From positions 1 to 48,497 of the forward strand of contig RAYR01000030.1 in the NCBI GenBank assembly GCA_003612405.1: a stretch of 48,497 bases of DNA. Direction: 5' to 3'. Origin of the DNA: a bacterium 0.1xD8-71. Its GTDB lineage: Bacteria > Bacillota > Clostridia > Lachnospirales > Lachnospiraceae. A program made the translations under genes and the position numbers. The notes below the pieces were generated by a model that saw nothing but the letters and a program-made list of their open reading frames with translations, was not told the origin of the DNA and did not search any database. Shown here piece by piece: positions 16,199-26,700 of this stretch (the stretch's first letter is position 1; each line of letters begins with the position of its first letter).

Positions 16199-17020
16199 AT
16201 GAGAAAAAAAGGATTAAAGGACTGGTGGGTTTACCTGGTGTTAGGAGTCATTTCTCTGATTGCCTTGATTCCTTTTTATATGATGTTTGTGATGGGAACT
16301 TATTATAGTGAAGATTTGTTTAAGGGCCTGCCTCTCCTTATCAGTGACTATTTCTGGGAAAATTTGAAGACAACTTTAAGCCATGGGATTCTTGCTGCTT
16401 ATGGAAACAGTATTTTTGTGTCTGCTGTGGCAGTGACTGCCTGCCTCTTTACCAGCATTACTATGGGGTATGCCCTGGCCAAATTTGAATTCAGGGCTAA
16501 GAAATTCCTTTTTATATTGGTGCTGACAGGCATGATGCTGCCCACACAGATTTCTATCATAGGATATATCATGGAAATGCGGATCGCACATCTGACGAAT
16601 ACGCTTTGGTCAGTGATTTGTGTTTGGATTGCAAATCCGTTCAGTGCTTTTTTCATGATGCAGTTTATGAAAGATTCCATACCGGAAGAAATGATGGAAA
16701 GCGCAAGGATCGATGGGTGTTCGGAGCCGGGAATCCTTTTTAGGATTGTGGTACCCTGTATGAAGCCTGCGATTACTACTGTGTCAACGCTTGTGTTCCT
16801 GTGGTCATGGAACAATTATCTGTTACCGCTCATCACATTGAATAAACAGAAAGTATATACACTGCCGCTTATGATTTCCAATATTTCGGTGTCCTACCGG
16901 CAGGATTATGGTGCGCAGATGCTGGCATTGGCACTGTCTACCTTTCCGGTGCTGATTATTTTTATCTGTGGTTCCAGGCATTTTGTAAAGGGAATCACGG
17001 CAGGGGCAGTTAAAGGATAG
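16199..17020 (+). CDS. sugar ABC transporter permease (MalG-type)
   Basis: 273 residues. ATG 16199 follows AAGGAGG and GGAG boxes 13 bases after the previous stop; an upstream reading from 16136 would overlap the MalF-type gene and lacks a signal. Six hydrophobic segments and the EAA-like loop MMESARIDGCSEPGILF are visible. It is the partner permease of the CUT1 system. Confidence 0.9.
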   Translation: MRKKGLKDWWVYLVLGVISLIALIPFYMMFVMGTYYSEDLFKGLPLLISDYFWENLKTTLSHGILAAYGNSIFVSAVAVTACLFTSITMGYALAKFEFRAKKFLFILVLTGMMLPTQISIIGYIMEMRIAHLTNTLWSVICVWIANPFSAFFMMQFMKDSIPEEMMESARIDGCSEPGILFRIVVPCMKPAITTVSTLVFLWSWNNYLLPLITLNKQKVYTLPLMISNISVSYRQDYGAQMLALALSTFPVLIIFICGSRHFVKGITAGAVKG

Positions 17021-17054
17021 TAAGGGCAGATTTTGAAAGGAATATGGTGGCAAA

Positions 17055-18404
17055 ATGATGAGGCGAATGATTTATACAGCACGGGATACCGGCGAGAGGT
17101 TTTTTGAGAAGGGACTTTCGCACAGCCGGCAGGAAAAAGTGCTTTTGAGGATCTATCCGGAAGAGACCCGGCAGAAAATACTTGGTTTTGGAGGTGCATT
17201 TACAGATACGGCGGCCATGGCCTTATTTCATATGAACAAGGACATGCAGGAGAGCGCGTTAAATGCCTATTTCAATTCGGAAACCGGCTTGTCCTACAAC
17301 ATGGGAAGAGTACCTATCGGCTGCTGCGACTTTTCTACGATAGAGTATTCTCATGCAGAAGTACCGGAAGATAAAGAACTCTCTTTCTTTTCCATAGAGC
17401 AGGATAAACGGGGAATCATACCCTTGATCAGGGAAGCAAAGAGGATAATTGAAAAGAGCAGTTCCAAAGAGGAACTATTGCTTTATGCACTGCCCTGGAG
17501 TCCGCCGGGATGGATGAAAACAAACGGGCAGATGAATTGGGGCGGCAGGCTTTGCCAGGAGTACTATGAGACAATGGCGGCTTATCTGATTAAATTTATC
17601 GAAGCTTATGAAAAGGAGGAAATTCAGATCTGGGGTATTGCAGCGCAGAACGAGCCTATAGAGATTCAACGCTGGGCATCCTGCGAGTATTCCGGGGAGG
17701 AGGAAAAAATTTTTCTCAAAAATTATTTAATCCCTGCACTGGAAAAAAGCGGATATCAGGACAGGAAGATTTTATGCTGGGAATGTAATAAAGATTTTAT
17801 GAGAGAAAGAGCCGAAGAGATTCTGTCCGATCAACAATTAGCCCAAAAAGTATTCGGGGTGGCATTTCACTGGTATTCAGGCGATTACTTTGAGGAACTG
17901 GAAAGAACACATTGTAAATATCCGGAGATTCAGCTGCTTGCAACAGAATGTTGCGTGGTGATGCCGGAGAATCTGAAGGAATGGTCTGTGGGTGAACGTT
18001 ACGCTCATGATATGATAGGAGATTTTAACAACTGGACCTGTGCCTGGATGGATTGGAATCTGTTCCTTGACAGACACAGCGGTCCCCAGATTGCGGGAAA
18101 TCCTTGCGCCGCACCGATTATTCTGGACGAGAAAAAGCAGGAGATGATTTTGATGTCCTCTTATTATTACATTGGACATTTCAGCCGGTATATAAAGCGC
18201 GGGGCCAGAAATCTCAGAACTGCAACAGATGAAGAGGCGGCCATGAAGGGATTGGAGTGCTGTGCATTTTTAAATCCGGATGGAGAGATGGCAGTTGTGA
18301 TGATGAATACTTCGGAAGAAGGGATGGAAGGGTGCGTGCAGGCCGGGGAAGGAATGTTTTGGGTGGAATTGGGTGCGCATAGTATCGGGACGATTCTTAT
18401 TTAG
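17055..18404 (+). CDS. GH30-family glycoside hydrolase (glucosylceramidase / beta-1,6-glucanase type)
   Basis: 449 residues without a signal peptide, so cytoplasmic. The family's FGGAFTDTA start, SPPGWMKTNG loop, acid/base glutamate in AAQNEP (Glu200) and nucleophile glutamate in LATEC (Glu298) are all present; a small beta domain closes the C-terminus. It probably removes beta-linked glucose or another sugar from oligosaccharides brought in by the preceding transporter. The exact linkage cannot be read. It is the last gene of the operon. Confidence 0.88.
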   Translation: MMRRMIYTARDTGERFFEKGLSHSRQEKVLLRIYPEETRQKILGFGGAFTDTAAMALFHMNKDMQESALNAYFNSETGLSYNMGRVPIGCCDFSTIEYSHAEVPEDKELSFFSIEQDKRGIIPLIREAKRIIEKSSSKEELLLYALPWSPPGWMKTNGQMNWGGRLCQEYYETMAAYLIKFIEAYEKEEIQIWGIAAQNEPIEIQRWASCEYSGEEEKIFLKNYLIPALEKSGYQDRKILCWECNKDFMRERAEEILSDQQLAQKVFGVAFHWYSGDYFEELERTHCKYPEIQLLATECCVVMPENLKEWSVGERYAHDMIGDFNNWTCAWMDWNLFLDRHSGPQIAGNPCAAPIILDEKKQEMILMSSYYYIGHFSRYIKRGARNLRTATDEEAAMKGLECCAFLNPDGEMAVVMMNTSEEGMEGCVQAGEGMFWVELGAHSIGTILI

Positions 18405-18417
18405 TTTACATAATTCT

Positions 18418-18446
18418 AGGATTTATTCTGTATAAATCCTTTCTGT
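18418..18446 (+). terminator. terminator after the GH30 gene
   Basis: A 9-bp perfect stem AGGATTTAT/ATAAATCCT (18418-18426 with 18432-18440), loop of five, then TTCTGT. The weak U-tract lowers confidence. A stronger hairpin, AAAACCACTGC/GCAGTGGTTTT (18500-18510 with 18530-18540, then TTAAAG), lies 60 bases on and may be the main terminator. Confidence 0.55.
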
Positions 18447-18590
18447 CAAATTCAAATAACCTTCCCAATTATTGCATTATATACAAACAATGCTGTGTGA
18501 AAACCACTGCTGATTGCTTTATGTGGATGGCAGTGGTTTTTAAAGTAGTATATCCTGTGTATGATATTTGTATAAAAACGCAAAATAATG

Positions 18591-18618
18591 TAAAGACAAT
18601 GTATTGTATTTGTCTTTA
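18591..18618. promoter_or_regulatory. candidate operator of the toxin-antitoxin pair
   Basis: A 9-bp inverted repeat TAAAGACAA/TTGTCTTTA with a 10-base gap, 39 bases upstream of the antitoxin ATG. RelB-type antitoxins usually repress their own promoter through such a repeat. AAGGAGG follows at about 18644. Confidence 0.5.
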
Positions 18619-18656
18619 TTATATGATAACATATAGATGTATTAAGGAGGATTGTT

Positions 18657-18917
18657 ATGGCACAGACATTGGTAAATATTCGTATGGATGAAGAATTAAA
18701 GAAAAATATGGAGCAGACCTGTCAGGAGCTTGGAATGAATATGACGACTGCAATAACCATATTTGCGAAGAAAATGACAAGAGAAAAAAGGATTCCCTTT
18801 GAAGTATCTGTGGATCCATTTTATTCGGAAAGTAATATGGCACATTTGCGCAGAGGTGTGGAAGCTCTCAATGCCGGAAAGGGCGTGGAACACGATATTA
18901 TTGAGGTGGACGAATGA
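18657..18917 (+). CDS. RelB/DinJ-family antitoxin
   Basis: 86 residues; the N-terminal ribbon-helix-helix (LVNIRMDEELKKNMEQTCQELGMNMTTAI) is typical of DinJ/RelB antitoxins, which bind DNA with this part and mask the toxin with the C-terminal part. Its stop overlaps the toxin ATG (ATGA), the usual coupling in such pairs. Confidence 0.88.
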   Translation: MAQTLVNIRMDEELKKNMEQTCQELGMNMTTAITIFAKKMTREKRIPFEVSVDPFYSESNMAHLRRGVEALNAGKGVEHDIIEVDE

Positions 18918-19174
18918 AAAAAATATGGTTTGACGAGGCATGGGAGGATTATTGCTATTGGCAGACACAGGATAAAAAAACATTAAAACGCATTAATATA
19001 CTGTTGAAAGATATTGAGAGAGGAAACTTTGATGGTATTGGGAAACCAGAGCCCTTGAGAGGTGATATGAGCGGTTTTTGGAGCCGGAGGATTGATGATG
19101 CGAACAGGTTAGTATATAGGATTCGTGATGGCGTGATGGAAATTGTTTCCTGTAAAGGACATTATGAAGATTGA
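18914..19174 (+). CDS. yoeB: YoeB/Txe-family mRNA interferase toxin
   Basis: 86 residues, the usual length. The motifs KPEPLRGDMSGFWSRRIDDANRLVYR and the end CKGHYED match YoeB/Txe, including the catalytic Glu, Arg and His-Tyr residues of the RelE-fold RNase. It cuts mRNA at the ribosome when freed from the antitoxin. YoeB partners are more often YefM/Phd proteins; here the partner is of RelB/DinJ type. Confidence 0.87.
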   Translation: MKKIWFDEAWEDYCYWQTQDKKTLKRINILLKDIERGNFDGIGKPEPLRGDMSGFWSRRIDDANRLVYRIRDGVMEIVSCKGHYED

Positions 19175-19192
19175 CACAGCAAGGAATAAATT

Positions 19193-20212
19193 ATGATCAC
19201 AATTAAAGAAATAGCAGACATGCTTGACTTAAGTACAACTACAGTTTCCAATGTCATTCACGGAAAGACCGGGCAGGTATCCGAGGCAACCGTGGAGCGG
19301 GTGCGGCAGGTTTTGAAAGAGTATGATTATGTACCCAATATCAGTGCCAGGAATCTGGCATCCAATCAGTCAAAGATTATCGGCGTAGCCATTTTAAACA
19401 GCAGGAAAGGTTATGTGAATTATCTGAAAGATGCTTTCATCAGTGAGCTGCTTGGCAGTATCGAGCGGGAATTGAAAGAACGGGATTATTATCTGATGAT
19501 GTGTTTCTCGTCAGATACCAGGGAACTGATCCAGCGCGTGTCTGCCTGGAACGCGGACGGTCTGATTCTGTTTGGTATTATGGCGGAGGATTATCTGGAG
19601 ATTCAGAAGCAGTTTAAAAAACCGCAGGTATACATTGACAGCTATATGGGGGACCTGCATCTGCATGGCGTCAATATTGGTCTGGATGACAGGCGGGGCG
19701 GTTACATGGCAGGCCGGTATCTGTTGGAACATGGGCATAGAAGGATCGGGTTTATTGCGGATAATTTCAAGGGCGGCGACTATGAGAGATATTGTGGTTT
19801 CACACAAGCCTTGTCCGAGGCGGGTATTATTGTCAGGGAGTCTGATTTCATAGAAGTGGAGCCCGATGAGCAGTCCCTGGCGGCTTGTTATGAAAGAGTA
19901 TATCAGAGACGGCATGAGTTTACGGCGTTCTTCTGTGCCTCGGATTATTATGCCCTGTGTCTGATGAACTTTCTGACAGACAGAGGCGTTAAAGTGCCGC
20001 AGGAGATTTCCATTATGGGATTTGACGATAATATCTATTCCCGAATGGCCCGGCCGGCCATCACCACCATTCATCAGGATGCTACGCAGAAAGGGGCTCT
20101 GGCGGTGCATCATCTGATGAGGCAGTTTGACAGTGATGAGGCGGTCAGCGATCAGGTAGTGCTTCCGGTGGAACTGGTGGAACGCGATACGGTGAGGCGG
20201 TTAGAATCATAG
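19193..20212 (+). CDS. LacI-family transcriptional regulator
   Basis: 339 residues: N-terminal LacI helix-turn-helix and hinge (about 1-58; TIKEIADMLDLSTTTVSNVIHGK) and a periplasmic-binding-protein-like sensor (about 62-335) with the family's GFDDN and ITTIHQD motifs. It follows the toxin gene by 18 bases but is probably a separate unit. A target among the flanking sugar genes is likely but not proven. Its 3' end converges on the ilvB remnant. Confidence 0.9.
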   Translation: MITIKEIADMLDLSTTTVSNVIHGKTGQVSEATVERVRQVLKEYDYVPNISARNLASNQSKIIGVAILNSRKGYVNYLKDAFISELLGSIERELKERDYYLMMCFSSDTRELIQRVSAWNADGLILFGIMAEDYLEIQKQFKKPQVYIDSYMGDLHLHGVNIGLDDRRGGYMAGRYLLEHGHRRIGFIADNFKGGDYERYCGFTQALSEAGIIVRESDFIEVEPDEQSLAACYERVYQRRHEFTAFFCASDYYALCLMNFLTDRGVKVPQEISIMGFDDNIYSRMARPAITTIHQDATQKGALAVHHLMRQFDSDEAVSDQVVLPVELVERDTVRRLES

Positions 20213-20219
20213 TCTAAAA

Positions 20220-21818
20220 TCATCCCGTCTAACGCCTTGCCGGGCGAAACGATCGGCAGCACATTTTCTTCAGGTTCAATGATAAATTCGATAAGGGTAG
20301 GTATTTTGAGGGTGTCTCGGGCAGCTTCAAGTGCGGGCAGGATTTCTTCTTCTTTGGTCACGCGGATGCCCCTGACACCGTAGCTTTGGGCCAGGCTGAT
20401 AAAGTCCGGCGTATATTCCGGGCAGCAGGCTGCCGGGGAATTGCAGTTTTTCATACAGCTGATTCGATAGCGCATACAGGTACTGGCTACTGTATGCCGC
20501 CGTCTCCGGCAATCACGATAACATCTGTATCAGGGTTGCCTATCTTGGCACCGATGGCGGCCGGCAGTCCATATCCCATAGTGCCTAAACCGCCGGAGGT
20601 CAGCAGCTGTCTGTGCATATTCAACGTCAGAAACTGTGTAGCCCATAATTGATTCTGTCCCACATCTGTTGCGATGATTGCCCTGTCAAAGGCATGATTA
20701 ATTGTCTGTATGATCATTTCCGGATTCAGTCTCTTTGTTTTCACACAAACAGGGTGCTGTGTCTTCCATTGGTGGATTTCATTAATTCATTCCTGAATAT
20801 GCAGAGGTATGGCTTTGTCCAGTAATGTGCGGAGAGCCTTTTTGGCATCAGCCACAAGGGGAATGTCTGCCGCAACATTTCCAGTAACAGAAGCCGGATC
20901 GATATCAATATGAATAATCGCTGCATGGCTGGCAAATGTCCCGGGAGCGCCCGTAATGCGGTCGTTAAATCTTGTGCCGATGGCAAGGAGGACATCACAA
21001 TTTTGAATGGCCATATTAGCTGCGTAACTGCCGTGGATGCCAAGGTTACCTATATACAGATTGTGGGTGCTGGGAATCGCACCTTTCCCCATGATGGTAG
21101 TGACAACGGGAATACCTGTGATTTCCACAAACTGTAATAATTCTGCATGAGCACGGCTGATATTGACACCGCCTCCAATCAATAAGACAGGTTTCTTTGC
21201 CCAGTTCAGGAGTTTCAGGGCTCTTTCCATGCCGACAGATAATGAGGCGGGCGGAGGTGTTATGAGGCGGTCGGCATTTGCCGCGGGTAATGAGTCAGGA
21301 TAATTACTGCTGCCATATTCTCTCTGAATATCCTTGGGCAGATCTACCACCACAACACCGGGACGGCCTGTCCGGGCAATGGTAAATGCGTTCCTGATAA
21401 TGGAGGACAGATCTTCGCGTCTTCGTACGCTGATGGCATATTTGCAGATGCTGCTGGTGATGCTCACAATGTCCACTTCCTGGAAGGCATGGCTGCCGAT
21501 TAATCCCGTGGGTACCTGACCTGTAAAGCATACCAGAGGGACGCTGTCATAGTGAGCGGTTGCGATGCCGGTTACCAGATTGGTGGCACCTGGTCCGCTG
21601 GTCACCAGACATACGCCGGGTTTCCCTGTGGAACGCGCATAACCGTCTGCGGCATGAATCAGCCCCTGCTCGTGGCGCGGCAGAATAACCTGGATAGCTT
21701 CCTCATCATAAAGCGCGTTAAACAAATCTATGACCTGACCTCCGGGATACGCAAAGAGAGTGTCTACATGCTCTGCCCTGAGGGCTTTTACAAATAATTC
21801 TGCACCTGTGATGTTCAT
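20220..21818 (-). pseudogene. ilvB: acetolactate synthase large subunit, broken
   Basis: The N-terminal 343 residues are intact, including the thiamine-diphosphate glutamate region (PGGQVIDLFNAL; LPRHEQGLIHAADGYAR). An in-frame TGA at 20787-20789 interrupts the linker; the same frame then continues to the cofactor motif GDGG at about 20495. After that, roughly 40 residues (normally the NN..LGMVRQWQ part) are missing and the rest (PDFISLAQSYGVRGIRV...) is in another frame. With a nonsense codon, a deletion and a frameshift it cannot make a working enzyme. AAGGAG precedes ATG 21818. Confidence 0.9.
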
Positions 21819-21852
21819 AAGAAAATCTCCTTTTGATTTTTGATTATTTGCG

Positions 21853-21873
21853 CATGCAAGTACATGCTATCAT
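21853..21873. promoter_or_regulatory. candidate TetR operator in front of ilvB
   Basis: This 21-base stretch is the same as 22526-22546 except for one base. Its core GCAAGTACATGC differs by one base from the perfect palindrome there. It lies about 35 bases upstream of the ilvB ATG. Confidence 0.55.
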
Positions 21874-21935
21874 TCCGGGTATTATAAATGGCACTGAACG
21901 GACAGCGCCATAAATATGCCTGTATGAATATCGGA

Positions 21936-22514
21936 TTAAGGTTTGGCTATACCATTTACAAGGACCTTAACACTGTTATTGATAAACGATTCTCTGTCAG
22001 TCTTAGCAAGTGCCGTGTCAAAAGACGCGGATAGGAAAGTGTATCCGAAAGTGGAAGAAAAAACTGTCATGGCCAGGGTCTCATAATCGCAGGGGGCAAT
22101 ATTGCCAAGCTCCGCCATTTTCCGAAAATATTTTGTCAGAGAAGATACAAAGGCCTGCGGCACTCTCATGATCAAAGGCGCAGTCTCGTCGTAAAGCTGC
22201 GGTGCCCGCAGACCGATGGAGAGGTTTACGAAGTCCGGGGTGATTTTGCCCATGTAGACATTCATAAACATTTTCAGGTCTGATTCCAGTTCCCACTTCA
22301 CGTTCTGAAAAAGTTCCGGTGTGACGTCCGCCCGCCATTTTTCCTGGGAGACACCCTGGAGAACAATGTCTTTCTTGCTCTCAAATTTACGAAACAGGGT
22401 ACATTCATTGACACCGGCTGCGTGTGCAATATCCTTTGTTGTGGTGGCCACATATCCTTTGTCGCGGATTAAGGCCATGGTTGCATCTATGATTTTTTGA
22501 CTTGTTTCATCCAT
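21936..22514 (-). CDS. TetR/AcrR-family transcriptional regulator
   Basis: 192 residues from ATG 22514, which follows GGAGG; the longer frame to 22532 would place the start inside the operator. N-terminal helix-turn-helix (about 5-50; TTKDIAHAAGVNECTLFRKFESK) and a helical C-terminal sensor domain. It lies upstream of ilvB on the same strand. A shared operator suggests it controlled both itself and ilvB. Confidence 0.88.
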   Translation of the reverse strand: MDETSQKIIDATMALIRDKGYVATTTKDIAHAAGVNECTLFRKFESKKDIVLQGVSQEKWRADVTPELFQNVKWELESDLKMFMNVYMGKITPDFVNLSIGLRAPQLYDETAPLIMRVPQAFVSSLTKYFRKMAELGNIAPCDYETLAMTVFSSTFGYTFLSASFDTALAKTDRESFINNSVKVLVNGIAKP

Positions 22515-22525
22515 TTCAGCGCCTC

Positions 22526-22546
22526 CATGCAAGTACTTGCTATCAT
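22526..22546. promoter_or_regulatory. candidate TetR operator at its own gene
   Basis: Contains the perfect 12-bp palindrome GCAAGTACTTGC (22529-22540), immediately upstream of the TetR ribosome binding site, with a near-identical copy before ilvB. Autorepression is the simplest reading. Confidence 0.6.
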
Positions 22547-22615
22547 CTTAGCGGATTGTGGTAAGATTGTCAATGCTGTATGTAAATAATTAAAAATTAT
22601 CCGATTATCAAGCTT

Positions 22616-23538
22616 ATGGATGTGGAAAGTATTCTGTCTATCTATGAGGCAATGTATCCTATTGAGGGAATCAGGTATGTTTTTCTGGACGAGATTCAAT
22701 ATACAGAGAACTGGGAACTGTGGATGAAGGTTATTTATGACAGCAGAAAGGATTTTCGTCTTATGGCCACAGGTTCAGCGAGTCCCGTTTTGGAAAAAGG
22801 TGCTGCGGACAGTGGTACAGGCAGATGGAGTGTCCTTAAAATTCCTATTATGTCGTCTTATGAATATTGCAGACTGCGTCAGCTTGATGAGCTTGTCCTG
22901 CCAGATCATCTGTGCCCTTCAAAGTTGTTGAAAATGAGCGGTGCGCAGCTTAGTGACCTAATGAACAGATTTGTATCGCTTGTCAATCATTTTAACCGCT
23001 ATCTGATGATTGGCGGTTTTCCGGAACTGGTGTTGTCAGATGACGATATGTATGCTCAGAGAATGTTGCGTGAAGATGTGGTGGATAAAGTGATTAAGCG
23101 GGATGTTCTTTCTTTGTTCAATATCAGGAGTCCGCTTCTGATGGGTCTGATGAAAAGGAACTTGGTGTGATGGTGGAGACAAATGTTTATAAGCATATTA
23201 TATCATTCTATCAGGGAAGTACGGCATAGGTCGGTTATTTCAGAAAGGCAAAAGATAACCAGGAAGAGGTGGATGTGGTGGTGGAACTTCCCCGGGAGAA
23301 AATCTTGTGTGAAGTGAAATACCGTAACAATTCCCATATTCCCCAGACGGATGCAGTCGTGGAACTATGCAGGGATGAATCCGCTGGAATTACGCAGGCA
23401 TTTTTGATTACAAAACATCTTGATGATTTTGGACTTACGGCGCACGATACGAAAGTGCCGATTATGAAGATACCGGCTATTGTCTTTCTGTATCTGCTTG
23501 GGAAGGCGGAAGATGAGGGACAGAACGGGAAGATGTAG
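22616..23538 (+). pseudogene. AAA_14/DUF4143-type ATPase, decayed
   Basis: The first fragment (22616-23170) starts after the missing Walker A region and shows the Walker B strand YVFLDEIQY and a following MATGSAS; it continues into DUF4143-like sequence to LMGLMKRNLV. Downstream, in other frames and with stops, come ETNVYKHIISF and EVDVVVELPREKILCEVKYRNNSHI, the C-terminal nuclease-like part, ending at 23538. The loss of the N-terminus, a deletion and frame changes make it a pseudogene. The role of the family is poorly known. Confidence 0.8.
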
Positions 23539-23583
23539 TCTGCTATAGTTTCATAAGCAGTATGTAATAATGGTGCAACCGAA

Positions 23584-23613
23584 TTGACACCCCTGCGTAT
23601 CTGGTGATAAAAT
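23584..23613 (+). promoter_or_regulatory. probable carB promoter
   Basis: TTGACA (23584-23589) and TAAAAT (23608-23613) with an 18-bp spacer, about 110 bases before the carB ATG. The leader contains a small TCTGCA/TGCAGA hairpin (about 23673-23693). I see no clear PyrR-binding motif. Confidence 0.5.
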
Positions 23614-23722
23614 GATGAACAGCAACGAAAATCGACAGAAGTGAAGAATAGACTGTGAAGTATCACAGGCAGGTCTGCACAGGTATGCAGATTTGCAGCA
23701 CAGGGGAGATGGGAGGATATTT

Positions 23723-26700
23723 ATGCCGCGCAGAACAGACATTCATAAGGTGCTGATTATCGGTTCAGGCCCGATCATTATCGGACAGGCCTGCGAGTTT
23801 GATTATTCAGGGACACAGGCGTGTAAGGCGCTTCGGAAGTTAGGATATGAGATTGTGCTCGTCAATTCCAATCCGGCTACGATCATGACGGATCCTGAGA
23901 CAGCGGATGTGACTTATATTGAGCCGCTTAATGTAGAACGTTTGGAACAGATTATTGCAAAGGAACGCCCTGATGCGCTGCTCCCGAATCTGGGAGGGCA
24001 GTCCGGGCTTAATTTGTGTGCGGAATTAAATAAAGCGGGTATTCTGGATAAATATAATGTGAAGGTCATCGGTGTACAGGTGGATGCCATTGAGCGCGGG
24101 GAAGACCGTATAGAATTTAAGAAGACCATGAACAAGCTGGGCATTGAGATGGCCCGCAGCGAGGTGGCTTATTCGGTGGAAGAAGCGCTTTCCATCGCGG
24201 AGAAGCTAGGGTATCCTGTAGTCCTTCGCCCTGCCTATACCATGGGCGGTGCAGGCGGCGGTCTTGTGTATAACAGGGACGAGCTGAAGGTGGTATGTGC
24301 CAGAGGTTTGCAGGCCAGCCTGGTGGGTCAGGTTCTGGTGGAGGAATCCATCCTTGGCTGGGAGGAACTGGAGCTGGAAGTGGTGCGGGATGCAGACAAT
24401 AACATCATCACCGTATGTTTTATTGAAAACATTGATCCCCTGGGCGTACACACGGGCGATTCCTTCTGTTCGGCGCCTATGCTGACCATTTCCGAGGATT
24501 GTCAGAAACGGTTGCAGGAGCAGGCATACAAGATTGTGGAATCGGTACAGGTGATTGGCGGCACGAATGTACAGTTTGCCCACGATCCGGTAACAGACCG
24601 GATTATTGTCATTGAGATTAATCCTCGGACTTCCCGTTCTTCCGCACTGGCGTCCAAGGCGACGGGATTCCCCATTGCGTTGGTATCTTCTATGCTGGCG
24701 GCAGGTCTTACCCTGAAAGATATTCCCTGTGGAAAATATGGAACTTTGGATCGATATGTGCCGGACGGCGATTATGTGGTCATTAAGTTTGCCCGCTGGG
24801 CCTTTGAGAAGTTTAAGGGCGTGGAGGACAAGCTGGGGACCCAGATGCGTGCCGTAGGTGAGGTTATGAGTATTGGCAAGACCTATAAAGAGGCTTTTCA
24901 GAAGGCAATCCGCTCTCTGGAGACGGGGCGTTATGGTCTGGGACACGCCAGGGACTTTGATACTCTGTCTAAAGAAGAACTGTTCCATCGGCTGATCACA
25001 CCTTCCAGCGAACGGCATTTCCTCATGTATGAGGCGCTTCGCAAGGGGGCAACGGTGGAGGAAATATATGAGATTACCAAAGTGAAAGCGTACTTTATCG
25101 AGCAGATGAAGGAGCTGGTGGAGGAAGAGGAAGCGATTTTGCAGCACAAAGGCGGTATGCTTCCGGATGACATGCTGATTACAGCCAAGAAAGACGGTTT
25201 CTCCGATAAATACTTAAGCCAGCTGCTGGAGATTCCCGAGGAGGATATCCGTAACCGCCGTATTGCCCTGGGAGTGGAAGAGGCCTGGGAAGGTGTGCAT
25301 GTCAGCGGCACAGAAAACAGCGCATATTTCTATTCCACATATAATGCACCGGACAAGAATCCGGTCAATGAAGAAAAATCCAAGATTATGATTCTGGGCG
25401 GCGGCCCCAACCGGATCGGACAGGGTATTGAGTTCGATTATTGCTGTGTCCATGCGGCGATGGCTCTTAAGAAGCTGGGATTTGAGACAATCATTGTCAA
25501 CTGTAATCCGGAGACAGTGTCTACCGACTATGACACCTCCGATAAGCTGTACTTCGAGCCGCTTACTTTAGAGGATGTCTTAAGTATCTATAACAAAGAA
25601 AAGCCGCTTGGCGTGATTGCCCAGTTTGGCGGACAGACGCCGCTTAATCTGGCGTCCGAACTGGAAAAGAACGGTGTCCGTATCTTAGGCACTTCTCCGT
25701 CTGTCATTGACCTGGCGGAGGACCGGGACCAGTTCCGTGCCATGATGGAGAAACTGGAGATACCCATGCCGGAGTCAGGGATGGCCACCACGGTGGAGGA
25801 AGCCCTTGGCATTGCGGCTCAGATCGGGTATCCGGTGATGGTTCGTCCTTCTTATGTACTGGGCGGCAGAGGCATGGAAGTGGTGTATGACGATGACAGT
25901 ATGACAGAATATATGAACGCGGCAGTGGGCGTGACGCCGGATCGGCCGATCCTGATTGACCGGTTCCTGAACCATGCACTGGAATGTGAGGCAGATGCCA
26001 TCAGCGACGGTTCCCATGCCTTTGTGCCTGCGGTGATGGAGCATATTGAACTGGCCGGCATCCATTCCGGTGACTCGGCCTGCATCATTCCTTCCGTGCA
26101 TATTCCGGAGGAGAGCGTGGAGACCATCAAGGAATACACCAGAAAGATTGCGGAAGAGATGCACGTTAAGGGCCTAATGAACATGCAGTATGCCATCGAG
26201 AACGGCAAGGTATTCGTGCTGGAGGCTAATCCGAGAGCATCCCGTACAGTACCCCTGGTATCCAAGGTCTGCAATATTCGTATGGTGCCGTTGGCAACGG
26301 ATATCATTACGTCGGAGATTACAGGGCGTCCTTCCCCCATACCGGACTTAAAGGAGCAGGTGATTCCCAATTATGGGGTGAAAGAAGCGGTATTCCCTTT
26401 CAATATGTTCCCGGAGGTAGATCCGATCTTAGGACCGGAAATGCGTTCCACAGGAGAAGTCTTAGGGTTGTCCCGTTCCTATGGGGAGGCATTTTACAAA
26501 GCTCAGGAGGCTGTGCAGTCCAAACTGCCTTTGGAAGGAACGGTGCTTATTTCCGTGAATAAGAAGGATAAGGATGAAGTGCTGGAAGTGGCGAAGCTTC
26601 TTGCGGAGGACGGATTCAAGATCGTGGCCACGGAAGGAACTTACAATCTGATTACGGCGGCGGGGATTCCGGCCACGAGAGCGAAGAAGCTTTATGAGGG

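Noticed and set aside
23540..23722. PyrR-type attenuator before carB
   Set aside because: Only one small hairpin is visible, with no anti-terminator pair and no recognisable PyrR-binding loop.
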